From: JBBQKG01 sp038326655
GTDB lineage: Bacteria; Actinomycetota; Thermoleophilia; Solirubrobacterales; JBBDJG01
Reading direction: 5' to 3'
Assembly (NCBI GenBank): GCA_038326655.1
Contig: JBBQKG010000019.1
Coordinates: 1 to 56,495, forward strand
DNA length: 56,495 nt
In this document: one piece after another, positions 25,139 through 33,085 of the stretch
Numbering within the stretch: the stretch's first letter is position 1
Layout of the letters: each line of letters begins with the position of its first letter
Program-made: the position numbers and the translations under genes
The notes under the pieces: model-generated
What the model was told of the DNA's origin: nothing
Databases searched by the model: none
What the model saw: only the letters and a program-made list of their open reading frames with translations

Positions 25139-25884
25139 CGCGTCCGCTCACCGATCAACCGCGCGACCAGCAGCAGCGCGACCCCGGCCAGCAGCCAGGC
25201 GACCATTCCCTCCGTGATCGGGCCGATGTGGCCGATCGCCCAGCCGCCCCGGTCGTCCGGGTGGCGGGTGGCCTGTACCCAGCGCGCGATCGAGTCGAGC
25301 GTGCCCTGGTCGATCTGTCGCTCGCTGAAGCGCGGCATCACGTAGAGGCCGACGCGCACCGCCTCCGCGACCTGCCTCGAGGTGACGTCGTCCTGAAGCG
25401 GGGGCGCCACGCCGCCGGGCACGATCCCGCCGCGCGCCAGCGTCTGGTGGCAGCCCGCGCAATGGCTCGTGAAGGCCCTGAAGCCGGCGTTCAGATCGCC
25501 GGCGGCGGGGTCGACGGGCGGCACCGCCGGACCTCCGAGGGATCCGACGTATGCCACCAGGTCCGCGATGTCGCCGCGCGAGTAGGCGGGCTTGGCACGG
25601 AGGGGCACCTCGTTGGGGTCGTCCAAGGGCATGCGGCCGGTCGACAGGTAGAAGTCGGCCGCGGCCGCGCCGGCGCCGACGACCGAGGGCGCCTGGCCGG
25701 GCCGGCCGCGGGCGTCGAAGCCGTGGCACGACGAGCAACCGTCGACGAAGAGTGCGCGCCCGCGCGCGGCGTCGCCACTCGGCGCCGTGCTCTGGGCCTG
25801 CGCGAACGAGGCCACCGCAGCGGTCGCGGACAGCAGCGCGAGCAGCGCCAGCGCCGGCGCCGGCTTCCGCACGCGCCGCCTCAC
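25135..25884 (-). CDS. qcrC: Di-haem cytochrome c subunit of the bc1 complex
   Basis: A 249-residue protein with an N-terminal signal/anchor helix (ALALLALLSATAAVASFA), two c-type haem sites (CSSCH and CAGCH) with candidate axial Met residues in GRMPLDDP and YVMPRFSE, and a C-terminal membrane helix (MVAWLLAGVALLLVARLIG). Two haems and a C-terminal anchor are the signature of actinobacterial QcrC, which docks straight onto the oxidase so that no soluble cytochrome c is needed. The start is taken as GTG 25884, which overlaps the preceding TGA (GTGA); a second GTG lies at 25872. Confidence 0.93.
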   Translation of the reverse strand: MRRRVRKPAPALALLALLSATAAVASFAQAQSTAPSGDAARGRALFVDGCSSCHGFDARGRPGQAPSVVGAGAAAADFYLSTGRMPLDDPNEVPLRAKPAYSRGDIADLVAYVGSLGGPAVPPVDPAAGDLNAGFRAFTSHCAGCHQTLARGGIVPGGVAPPLQDDVTSRQVAEAVRVGLYVMPRFSERQIDQGTLDSIARWVQATRHPDDRGGWAIGHIGPITEGMVAWLLAGVALLLVARLIGERTR

Positions 25885-26243
25885 GGCCGGCGCCGCGCCG
25901 CGCGCAGCTCTCGGACGAGGTTGGCGGCGCCGAAGGCGAGCAATCCGGCGCCGATGTAGAGCAGCCACAGGCCCGCCGCCCCGGCGACCAGCATCGCGAT
26001 CAGTCCCAGCGCGATCAGCACCGCTGCGAGGCTCAGGTCGGGCACGGCCAGCAGCTTGGGCTCCGCCGGCGCGCGGCGCGCGAGGATCGCGAGCACGGCC
26101 GCGAGTGTCGCCGCGGCGAGCGCGGCGCCCCACAGCAGCAGGTTCGCGAGCTCGTCGCCGGGCACCCAGATCGCGAGCAGCAGTGCGAGCGCCCCCACGA
26201 ACCCGCTCCAGACAGCGACGGCCGTCCCGGCGGCGGACTTCAC
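25881..26243 (-). CDS. Small membrane protein in the oxidase operon (CtaF-like / subunit IV-like)
   Basis: A 120-residue protein made almost wholly of four hydrophobic helices (AVAVWSGFVGALALLLAIWV, NLLLWGAALAAATLAAVLAI, then two from LSLAAVLIALGLIAMLVAG to LLYIGAGLLAFGAANLV) with an Arg-rich C-terminus. Its place between ctaD and qcrC, with GTGA overlaps at both ends, suggests a small structural oxidase subunit such as actinobacterial CtaF. Sequence similarity alone is too weak to prove this. It starts at GTG 26243. Confidence 0.7.
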   Translation of the reverse strand: MKSAAGTAVAVWSGFVGALALLLAIWVPGDELANLLLWGAALAAATLAAVLAILARRAPAEPKLLAVPDLSLAAVLIALGLIAMLVAGAAGLWLLYIGAGLLAFGAANLVRELRAARRRP

Positions 26244-27874
26244 GCCGGTGCCCCCGCGCCCCGTGCCTGCCGCTCCTCGCGCAGATCCAAGAGCGGCGCG
26301 TGGGAGCGCACCGGCGGCAGCCGGTCGAAGTTGTGGCGCGGCGGCGGCGAGGACGTCGCCCACTCGAGCGTCTGTCCCTCCCACGGGTCGCCGCCGGCCG
26401 GCGTGCCCGCGCGCAGGGAGCGGAAGACGTTCACGCAGAAGATCGCGACCGACACTGCGATCAGGTACGAGCCGAGTGTCGCGACCTCGTTCAGGTGCTG
26501 CCAGCCCGTCTGCGGCGTGTAGTCGGCGATGCGGCGCACCATGCCGTCGTTCCCGAGAAAGAACATCGGCATGAAGGTCAGGTTGGTGCCGATCACCATC
26601 ACCCAGAACTGCAACTTGCCGAGTCCCTCCCCGAGCATCCGCCCGGTCATCTTCGGCCACCAGTAATAGACGGCGGCGAAGAACGCGAACACGCTTCCGG
26701 CGAACAGCGTGTAGTGGAAGTGGGCGACGATCACGAAGGTGTCGTGCACGTGATAGTCGAGCGGCGGGGAGGCCACGAAGATCCCGCTGAGCCCGCCGAC
26801 GAGGAACTGGATCAGGAAGCCGAGCGCGAACAGCATCGGCGTCCGCAGCAGGATTGCGCCGCCCATCATCGTCCCGATCATGTCGAAGTACTCGACGCCC
26901 GCCGGCAGCACCAGCAGCATCGAGGTGAGCGCGAAGTACTGGTTCTTCACCTGTCCGGTGGCGAACATGTGGTGCGCCCAGACAGACATCGAGATCGCCG
27001 CGAACACGAGCAGCGACAGCACGATCGCCTTGTACCCGAAGAACCGCTTCCGCGAGAACGTGGCGACCACCTCCGCGACCGCGCCCACGAAGGGGAAGAA
27101 CATCACGTAGACGACCGGGTGCCCGTAGAACCAGAACAGGTGCTGGTACGCGACCGCTCCACCGGCGCCCTCGAACACGCCGCCGAAGTGCCGGTCGACG
27201 TACAGCAGCGCCATCGCGACGACGAGCACGGGGAACGACATCACGACCATCAGGCAGGTGACCAGCATCGCCCAGCAGAACACGGGAATCCTCAGCATCG
27301 TCATGCCGGGTGCGCGGCGGACGAGGATCGTGCCGAGCACGCACGCCGCCACCAGCGTCGCCCCGAGCGCGGCGAGCGTCACGCCGATGATCCACAGGTC
27401 CATGCCGGTGCCGGGTGAGTTGACGCTGTCAGACAGCGGATCGAACGCCGTCCAGCCCGCGCGCGCGGCACCGTGCGTGGTGAGGAACCCGGTGCACATC
27501 GTGATCCCGCCCGCGAGCAGGAGCCAGTAGCCGACTAGTGCCACGCGCGGCGCCAGGATCTCCGCCGCGCCAACCTGCAGCGGCACGATGTACGTCCCGA
27601 GCGCGAGCGCGAGGGGCGTGATCGCGACGTAGATCATCAGCGAGCCGTGCATCGTGAAGAGCTGGTTGTAGGTATTGCGCGAGACCAGCTGCATGCCGGG
27701 CTCGGCCAGCTCGCTGCGCATCAGGAGCGCCAGCACGCCTGCCGCCAGGAAGAACACGAACGCGGTCACGCCGAGCCGCACGCCCACGCTCTTGTGATCG
27801 GTTCCGGCGAACCACTCGATCACGCCGGAGGCCGGCGTCGGCCGGGTGACCGGCGCGGGGGCGAGCGCCGTCAC
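26240..27874 (-). CDS. ctaD: Cytochrome c oxidase subunit I with non-canonical proton-path residues
   Basis: A 544-residue haem-copper oxidase subunit with about twelve helices. Haem and CuB ligands are intact: TMHGSLM (low-spin haem), the His and Tyr of WFYGHPVVYV, VWAHHMFATG and AHFHYTLFAG. Two residues normally essential for proton uptake in A1-type enzymes differ. HPEVY is HPVVY (no helix VI Glu), and the helix VIII PTGIK is PAGVE (Lys replaced by Glu). The start GTG 27874 overlaps ctaC (GTGA), and the stop overlaps the next gene in the same way. Subunit III (ctaE) is not in this cluster. Confidence 0.94.
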   Translation of the reverse strand: MTALAPAPVTRPTPASGVIEWFAGTDHKSVGVRLGVTAFVFFLAAGVLALLMRSELAEPGMQLVSRNTYNQLFTMHGSLMIYVAITPLALALGTYIVPLQVGAAEILAPRVALVGYWLLLAGGITMCTGFLTTHGAARAGWTAFDPLSDSVNSPGTGMDLWIIGVTLAALGATLVAACVLGTILVRRAPGMTMLRIPVFCWAMLVTCLMVVMSFPVLVVAMALLYVDRHFGGVFEGAGGAVAYQHLFWFYGHPVVYVMFFPFVGAVAEVVATFSRKRFFGYKAIVLSLLVFAAISMSVWAHHMFATGQVKNQYFALTSMLLVLPAGVEYFDMIGTMMGGAILLRTPMLFALGFLIQFLVGGLSGIFVASPPLDYHVHDTFVIVAHFHYTLFAGSVFAFFAAVYYWWPKMTGRMLGEGLGKLQFWVMVIGTNLTFMPMFFLGNDGMVRRIADYTPQTGWQHLNEVATLGSYLIAVSVAIFCVNVFRSLRAGTPAGGDPWEGQTLEWATSSPPPRHNFDRLPPVRSHAPLLDLREERQARGAGAPA

Positions 27875-28503
27875 CCCGCGGCCCGTTGCTCGCGCTGGGT
27901 CTGCGCGACCCAGGCGCGGAACTCCGGCGCCGGCATCGCCTCGACTCCGAACCGCATGTCGGCGTGGTGCAGGCCGCAGAACTCGGCGCATTCGCCCATG
28001 AACCTGGGACGCTCGAACACGAGGTCGAAGGTCGTGGCCTTGCCGGGGAACGCGTCGCGCTTGAAGCGCAGCCCCGGCACGTAGAACGAATGGATCACAT
28101 CGAGCGACGTCATGCGGAAACGGATCGTCTGGTTCGTCGGCACGACCAGCGTCGAGGGATGGATGTCCGCACTCACGACGCTGATCCCGTAGGCCGGGTA
28201 GGTGAAGCGCCAGTTCCACTTCGCGGCGGTCACGGTCACCGCCAACCCCGGCCGCGCGGCGACGCGGTCGACCTTGGCCTCGGTCCTGAAGGTATTGGTG
28301 ACCAGGAGCGCGACGATGCCGGCGAGCACCGCCACGTAGACGAGCTCGGCGAGCCGCGCCTCGGTGCGGCCACCGGCCCGTTGCCTTCGCCGGTAGCGCA
28401 GGGCCATGAAAAGGATCAGCCCCGCGAAGATCGCGAAGACGGCGAGCCCGATCGGGACGAAGAGATCGAAGAGGTGGTTGTACTGATGTCGGGTGTCGAC
28501 CAC
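27871..28503 (-). CDS. ctaC: Cytochrome c oxidase subunit II
   Basis: Subunit II with two N-terminal membrane helices (LFVPIGLAVFAIFAGLILFM and AELVYVAVLAGIVALLV) and an extracytoplasmic cupredoxin domain. The CuA site is complete: DVIHSFYVP and MGECAEFCGLHHADM (C-x3-C-x3-H-x2-M). The aromatic electron-entry patch KWNWRF is present. The preferred start is GTG 28503, which has a GGAGAGG ribosome binding site 5 bases upstream and gives 210 residues. An in-frame GTG at 28554 would add 17 residues but lacks a site. It is the first gene of the respiratory operon, divergent from a TetR gene. Confidence 0.93.
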   Translation of the reverse strand: MVDTRHQYNHLFDLFVPIGLAVFAIFAGLILFMALRYRRRQRAGGRTEARLAELVYVAVLAGIVALLVTNTFRTEAKVDRVAARPGLAVTVTAAKWNWRFTYPAYGISVVSADIHPSTLVVPTNQTIRFRMTSLDVIHSFYVPGLRFKRDAFPGKATTFDLVFERPRFMGECAEFCGLHHADMRFGVEAMPAPEFRAWVAQTQREQRAAG

Positions 28504-28589
28504 GCCGGCCTCTCCGGGCAAGTACCCGCTTACGGCGACGGCTAAGTCATACACCCCGTCGCACCGGACCGGCTTTTAGACTCTGGTCC

Positions 28590-29195
28590 ATGCCGAGGGT
28601 CCTTGCCGCGCAGCACCGGTCCGCGATCGTGGTCGCGGCGATCCGCCTGATGGCGCGGGAGGGGGTATCGGCTGCGTCCACGCGCAGGATCGCTGCCGAG
28701 GCGGGAGTCGCACAGGCGACGATTCACTACGTCTTCGGCACCAAGCAGGAGCTCTACCGCGCGGTGCTCGAGGCCGCCAGCTCGAACCTGGTGACCGCGG
28801 TCCAGGGCGGCCTCGCTCCACATCCTCACTGGACCGAGGACGCCTCGGTCGCCGCGCGCACTGCCTGGGACCTCGCGGAGGACGATGCGACGACCGCCCT
28901 GCTGCTGGTCGAGCTGACCACGTATGCGCTGCGGGACCCCGAGCTGCGCGACCTCGCGGTGGACCTCTACGACTCCTACCAGCGCCTGGCCGAGACCGCG
29001 ATCAGCACGCTGCTCGAGCGAAGTGAATACGACCAGACCCGGATTCCGATGGAAGACCTCGCGGGCCTCGCGGTCGCAGGGTTCAACGGCATCGTGCTCA
29101 GCTTCCTCGTGCACGGCGATCGCGAGCGCAGCCGCCGGGATCTCGAGCATCTAGTGCAGGCCCTGGTCGCGATCGCGGTCGGCGAGGTCGCCTGA
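28590..29195 (+). CDS. TetR-family transcriptional regulator
   Basis: A 201-residue repressor-type protein. The N-terminal HTH (residues 8-55) reads RSAIVVAAIRLMAREG, then TRRIAAEAGVAQATIHYVFGTKQELYRAVLE, where the YxFxxKxEL pattern is the TetR signature. The all-helical C-terminal domain binds an unknown ligand. It diverges from ctaC with about 85 bases between the starts and so may regulate the respiratory operon or itself. A strong hairpin terminator follows 12 bases after the stop. Confidence 0.93.
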   Translation: MPRVLAAQHRSAIVVAAIRLMAREGVSAASTRRIAAEAGVAQATIHYVFGTKQELYRAVLEAASSNLVTAVQGGLAPHPHWTEDASVAARTAWDLAEDDATTALLLVELTTYALRDPELRDLAVDLYDSYQRLAETAISTLLERSEYDQTRIPMEDLAGLAVAGFNGIVLSFLVHGDRERSRRDLEHLVQALVAIAVGEVA

Positions 29196-29207
29196 GCCAG
29201 ACAAAGC

Positions 29208-29236
29208 GACGGCGCCCGCCGGTGGCGGGCGCCGTC
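29208..29236 (+). terminator. Perfect 13-bp hairpin after the TetR gene
   Basis: GACGGCGCCCGCC (29208-29220), GGT, then GGCGGGCGCCGTC (29224-29236). An uninterrupted 13-bp stem just after the TetR stop codon, typical of GC-rich intrinsic terminators without a long U-run. Confidence 0.85.
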
Positions 29237-29244
29237 TCGTAAGC

Positions 29245-29263
29245 GAGCGTTGGTTCAACGCTC
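29245..29263 (-). terminator. Second hairpin, terminator of the small membrane gene
   Basis: GAGCGTTG (29245-29252), GTT, CAACGCTC (29256-29263), an 8-bp perfect stem 8 bases past the stop of the minus-strand small gene. Together with 29208-29236 it isolates two convergent transcripts. Confidence 0.65.
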
Positions 29264-29271
29264 ACGCTGGA

Positions 29272-29412
29272 TCAGACCGTGCGGCGCCCGCGCCATCCCG
29301 ACACGAACATGACGAGCGCCAGGATCGCGAGCACGAACAGGATCGGATGCACGATCGCTCCACCCGCGATCGCGATCGCAAGCAGAATGATTCCAAGTAT
29401 CAACCACAGCAT
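29272..29412 (-). CDS. 46-residue hydrophobic membrane protein
   Basis: A very short gene with a textbook ribosome binding site (GGAGGTC, 4 bases before ATG 29412). The product begins MLWLILGIILLAIAIAGG, has a second hydrophobic segment (PILFVLAILALVMFV) and ends in a basic tail (SGWRGRRTV), giving a two-helix hairpin. It resembles the small hydrophobic proteins of the lmo0937/DUF5670 kind found in many actinobacteria, some of them stress-induced. The function is unknown. It is convergent with the TetR gene and has its own hairpin downstream. Confidence 0.75.
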   Translation of the reverse strand: MLWLILGIILLAIAIAGGAIVHPILFVLAILALVMFVSGWRGRRTV

Positions 29413-29471
29413 TTTTGACCTCCTTCCCTTCGGCCGCGGGATACCCGCAAAGGGAGGCGGCTAAGCCCGAA

Positions 29472-30458
29472 TCAGCTGCAGGCGATCCCGGCGCACTGGG
29501 CTGCGACGCCGTTGGCGTGCGCCCGGTTCCGGCCTCCGTCGGCGACGCCCGATACGACGTCGATTCCGAGGCCGCCGTTGCGAAATGCACGGTTGCCCGC
29601 GAGCGCTGCATCGCTGGCGAGACCGGTGATCGCGATTCCGGTTGCTTCGTTGCGGACCGCGAGGTTGCGCTTGACCACCCAGTGGGAGACGGTCGCGCCG
29701 AGGATGCCGTTACGGCCGTTGCCGAGCACGAGGTTTTTGGCGATCAACGTGTCACCGCCCCACATGCGAAGCGAGATGCCGTCTCCGCCGTTCGACACGA
29801 TCGCGTTCCGCACGATCTTTACCGCGCTTCCGAACGAGCCGGAGATGCCGTCTCCGGAGTTGTCGACGACGAGGTTCTCGGCGATGCGGACGTCGGCGGC
29901 ATGCGACGCTTCGATGCCGATCGCGCTGTCACGGGCGATGTTCCTGCTGATCGAGGTGGTGTCGGCGCGGTCGACTGCGATCGCGGCGGCCGAGGCGCCC
30001 CGGACCGCGTTCCACCGTACGGCGTTCACGGCGCCGGGCTCCGAGTCGGCAATTGCGATGCCGCCGCCGACGACCCTGTTCCAGGCGATCGCGCACCCCG
30101 CCGAGTGCACGCAGAAGATCGAACCGCGATGCACGGCGAGTCCGCGCACCCTGGCACGGGCCACGTCCTCGAGCCTCACGTCCCCCGTCACCGTGCCGTC
30201 CCTGACGGTCACGCCGGCGTGACCGCTGACGAGGATCGTGCCCTCGACCGAGTGGCCGCGAAGGTCCAGCACGACGCCGTCGGCGCCGATCTCGAGCGCC
30301 GTCCCGGCGCAGCCGGTGAGGTCCGCCTGCAGCGCCGTGTCCTTGATGATCGTGTCGCCGCAGGAGGGGCCGTCGGCAGAGGCCGCCTGCGGAGCGAGCA
30401 GCGCGACGGTCAGGGCGGCGAGCGCAAAGAAACTCTTCGGGGTTCTCAGGGTTGGCAA
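29472..30458 (-). CDS. Secreted right-handed beta-helix (NosD/pectate-lyase-like) protein
   Basis: A 328-residue protein with a signal peptide (SFFALAALTVALLAPQAASA) followed by a single-stranded beta-helix. Successive turns of about 22 residues are visible (for example GVVLDLRGHSVEG, NAVRGASAAAIAVDR, NLVVDNSGDGISG, NAIVSNGGDGISL, NLVLGNGRNGILG, NLAVRNEATGIAI). Such PbH1 proteins bind or cleave polysaccharides, but catalytic residues are not recognisable. The N-terminal CGDTIIKDTALQADLTGC motif is common in actinobacterial beta-helix proteins. The start is TTG 30458 with AAAGGA upstream. It ends with a Cys pair (QCAGIACS). Confidence 0.82.
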   Translation of the reverse strand: MPTLRTPKSFFALAALTVALLAPQAASADGPSCGDTIIKDTALQADLTGCAGTALEIGADGVVLDLRGHSVEGTILVSGHAGVTVRDGTVTGDVRLEDVARARVRGLAVHRGSIFCVHSAGCAIAWNRVVGGGIAIADSEPGAVNAVRWNAVRGASAAAIAVDRADTTSISRNIARDSAIGIEASHAADVRIAENLVVDNSGDGISGSFGSAVKIVRNAIVSNGGDGISLRMWGGDTLIAKNLVLGNGRNGILGATVSHWVVKRNLAVRNEATGIAITGLASDAALAGNRAFRNGGLGIDVVSGVADGGRNRAHANGVAAQCAGIACS

Positions 30459-30552
30459 GTCCGTCCTTTCGGGGGCGGCGGGAGGAGCTGAATCGATTAT
30501 GCGTCCAGATCGCACCTCGAGGCAATCGAAATCGCTCGATTAGCATGGATTC

Positions 30553-31056
30553 GTGCCACCCCGCAGGCTGCTCCAGGGAATCGTCCAGGGAATCGTCGTG
30601 AGTGCCGCGTGCGCTGCTCTCGCCGGCTGCGGCGGGTCCGCCGACAAGCCTGCGGCACCACGGCCGCCCGCTTCCGCGGAGCAGGCGCCGCCGCGCCTGC
30701 CCTCCGGCGACCGAGCCGCGTTCGCCGTCCTCGCGAGGAACTCCGGCGTCCTGCGCGCGGCCGCCGTGCCGGTCGCCTATGGGAGCGCCACGCGGATCGT
30801 GGTCCGGCGGCGCCTTCGGGTGGCCGCGCGCCAGGTGGGACGCACGCACCCTCGCAAGGCGGCCCTTCGTGCGCTGCGCGCCCGCCTGCTGCCGGCACTC
30901 CGCCGGGCGGCCTCGCCCGAGGCGCTCCAGGATTCCGCCGCAAAACGGATCGCGCGCGACTCGATTGCCGCGGCCGACGGAGTCGATGCCGGCCTGCGGC
31001 GCTACGCCGCTTCGAACCCGGCCGCGAACGAGCTGCTGCCGGGTTCGAGCGGCTAG
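30553..31056 (+). CDS. Putative lipoprotein of unknown function
   Basis: A 167-residue product with a lipoprotein signal: hydrophobic stretch IVVSAACAALAGC with lipobox LAGC (Cys near residue 26), then a Pro/Ala-rich linker and a basic, Ala/Arg/Leu-rich helical domain (AALRALRARLLPALRRAA). The codon pattern and a GTG start at 30553 suit a real gene, but the R/A-rich composition makes family assignment impossible. It diverges from the beta-helix gene and is convergent with the 83-residue gene. Confidence 0.6.
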   Translation: MPPRRLLQGIVQGIVVSAACAALAGCGGSADKPAAPRPPASAEQAPPRLPSGDRAAFAVLARNSGVLRAAAVPVAYGSATRIVVRRRLRVAARQVGRTHPRKAALRALRARLLPALRRAASPEALQDSAAKRIARDSIAAADGVDAGLRRYAASNPAANELLPGSSG

Positions 31057-31065
31057 CCCGCCCTG

Positions 31066-31317
31066 CTACACGGGTACGGGCTCGTGAACCTCGGCCGGGA
31101 CTCCCGCCTGCTCTTCCAGGTGCTTGCGCCCGCGGTTCCAGATTGCCTCGTTCGTGATCTGGAACTCGAGCGCGATCTGCGCTCCGTGCGAATCTTCCAC
31201 CTCGATACCCATGCGACTGATCCGCTTGACGACCGCTCCTTCGAGCGGCCGCCCGTCACGACGGACGTCGACTGGATCCCCCGGCCGGACCTCATAGGCA
31301 CCCTCGATGTAGGCCAT
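31066..31317 (-). CDS. 83-residue conserved-looking hypothetical protein
   Basis: A short protein with a compact beta-barrel pattern (YEVRPGDPVDVRRDG, VVKRISRMGIEVEDS, IALEFQITNEAIW), reminiscent of SH3/KOW-like folds. I do not recognise the family. It has a strong GAGGAGG ribosome binding site before ATG 31317, no signal peptide and a charged C-terminus. A hairpin region (31361-31386) separates it from the upstream CoA ligase gene on the same strand. Confidence 0.65.
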   Translation of the reverse strand: MAYIEGAYEVRPGDPVDVRRDGRPLEGAVVKRISRMGIEVEDSHGAQIALEFQITNEAIWNRGRKHLEEQAGVPAEVHEPVPV

Positions 31318-31360
31318 GTGCCTCCTCGTGGTTGGCCGAAATGCTTTCGCGCAAAATGTT

Positions 31361-31386
31361 CCCACGATGCGTGGGGCGCATGCGCC
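31361..31386. repeat. Two abutting palindromes between the CoA ligase and the 83-residue gene
   Basis: CCCACG-ATG-CGTGGG (31361-31375) shares its last base with the perfect 12-bp palindrome GGCGCATGCGCC (31375-31386). They may form a terminator for the ligase transcript or an operator for the small gene. Two copies of CGCAAAATG (near 31350 and 31412) flank them. Confidence 0.55.
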
Positions 31387-31436
31387 GGTTGCGAGAAACT
31401 CCTCGCAAAATGCGAAGCGAATCGGGCCCGGGCCCG

Positions 31437-33029
31437 TTAGGGCTCGGACTCTCGCTGGCGCAGCTCGACCCTCCGGATCTTCCCCGTCAGGGTCTTCGGC
31501 AGGTCCTCCACGAACTCCACCCGGCGCGGATAGGCATACGCGGAGTGTCGCTCGCGTACGAAGCGCTTGATGTCGTCGGCCAGCGCCTCCGATGGCTCGT
31601 GTCCCTGGGCGAGCACGATGAACGCCTTCACGACGTAGCCGCGGCGTTCGTCCGGCGAGGCGACCGCGGCGGCCTCGTGCACGGCCGGGTGCTCGATGCA
31701 TGCCGACTCGACCTCGAAGGGGCCGATCCGGTAACCGGCCGAGATGATCACGTCGTCGGCACGGCCGGCGTACCAGAAGTAGCCGTCCTGATCCTGCTCG
31801 GCGGCGTCTTTGGTGTGGAACCACTCGCCGCCGAATGTCTCCTGCGTGTCCTCGGGCCGGTTCCAGTAGCCGAGCGGGTAGTGGGGGTTCGACCTGGCGC
31901 GCAGGCAGATTTCCCCGCGCTCGCCAGGCTGCACCGGCTGTTCGTCCTCGTCGAGGATCTGGACGTCCCACCCTGGCATCGGCTTGCCCATCGAGCCTTC
32001 CCGCACCTCCATGAAGGGATAGTTGGCGACCAGGGGATAGGACTCCGTGAGCCCGTAGAAGTCGAGCACCGTGATGCCGTACTGCTCCCGGAACCAGCGG
32101 ATCGCCTCGGGGTTGAGCGGCTCGCCCGCGGAGCAGGCGATCCGGAACTGCTGCGGGTAGCGGCTGCCCGCGTCGGAGATCGCCATCATCGCGCGCATCG
32201 CGGTGGGCGTCGTGAAGACGTTCGTGACGCCGTGCCTGGACAGCACCGCAAGCTGCTGCTCGGGGTCGAACCCACCCTGCCGCTGGAAGACGAACTGCGT
32301 TGCGCCGAGCCGCCATGGACCGAGCAGGGGCGCGATGCCGGCGGCCCAGGCCCACTCGCCCATGCCGTGAAAGAGCTCCCCGTCCCGCACGTCGTGGCAG
32401 TAGGTGAACTCCTCGTGGGCGAGCAGGTAGCGGTGCGCGTGAAGGATTCCCTTGGCGAGCCCGGTGGTGCCGGACGAGTAGTAGAGCTGCGCCGGGTCGT
32501 CGGCGGCCGTGTCGACGCGATCGAACTCGGCGGAGGCGTTCGCGAGCAGGTCCTCGTCCAGCACGATCACGTGCTCGACCAGGGCGCGGTCCACGCGATC
32601 GGCGTTCGCCGCGTCGGTCACGAGCACCTTCGCCTGCGAGTCGGTGATCCGGTGCTTGATCCCCTCGTCTCCGTAGAGCACCGACATCGACAGCAGGATC
32701 GCGCCGAGCTTCCACGTGGCGAAGAACGCCGCGGCCGTCTCGGGCGTCGCCGGAAGCAGCATCGCGACGCGATCGCCGCGCTCGACCCCGTACCCGGCAA
32801 GCACGTTCGCGCACTTCGCGGACAGGTCCTGCAGCTCACCCCAGCTGACCCGGCGCTCGTTGCCGCGCCAGTCCTCCCAGACCATCGCGAGCTTGTCGCG
32901 GGGGTGCTTGTCGCAGACGTCCTCGGCGATGTTGTAACGGGCCGGGACGCTCCAGCGATGCGCGGCGCGCAGCTCGTCGTATGTGCGGCCCTCAAAAAGA
33001 GCCGTGTTGATATGCGTCGTCGTGCTCAT
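31437..33029 (-). CDS. Acyl-CoA synthetase (AMP-forming, acetyl/medium-chain type)
   Basis: A 530-residue adenylate-forming ligase activating a carboxylic acid to its CoA thioester. Motifs: YYSSGTTGLAKG (ATP P-loop), VLDFYGLTES (A5), WFHTKDAAEQD and YAGRADDVIISAGYRIGPFEVE (hinge Asp in GRADD), and the catalytic Lys in LPKTLTGKIRR. Overall it resembles medium-chain acyl-CoA synthetases (MACS/ACSM) more than acetyl-CoA synthetase. It diverges from a P450 gene with 56 bases between the starts and could act with the thiolase at 35.4 kb in beta-oxidation. Confidence 0.94.
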   Translation of the reverse strand: MSTTTHINTALFEGRTYDELRAAHRWSVPARYNIAEDVCDKHPRDKLAMVWEDWRGNERRVSWGELQDLSAKCANVLAGYGVERGDRVAMLLPATPETAAAFFATWKLGAILLSMSVLYGDEGIKHRITDSQAKVLVTDAANADRVDRALVEHVIVLDEDLLANASAEFDRVDTAADDPAQLYYSSGTTGLAKGILHAHRYLLAHEEFTYCHDVRDGELFHGMGEWAWAAGIAPLLGPWRLGATQFVFQRQGGFDPEQQLAVLSRHGVTNVFTTPTAMRAMMAISDAGSRYPQQFRIACSAGEPLNPEAIRWFREQYGITVLDFYGLTESYPLVANYPFMEVREGSMGKPMPGWDVQILDEDEQPVQPGERGEICLRARSNPHYPLGYWNRPEDTQETFGGEWFHTKDAAEQDQDGYFWYAGRADDVIISAGYRIGPFEVESACIEHPAVHEAAAVASPDERRGYVVKAFIVLAQGHEPSEALADDIKRFVRERHSAYAYPRRVEFVEDLPKTLTGKIRRVELRQRESEP

Positions 33030-33085
33030 CGGCCCTCCTCCGGGTCGCCTCCCCCGATGCTACTCCGCGGCGATAGATTTCAGGC

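Noticed and set aside
25787..27418. 543-codon plus-strand open frame
   Set aside because: Antisense of ctaD and the small membrane subunit, which have definite haem-copper motifs.
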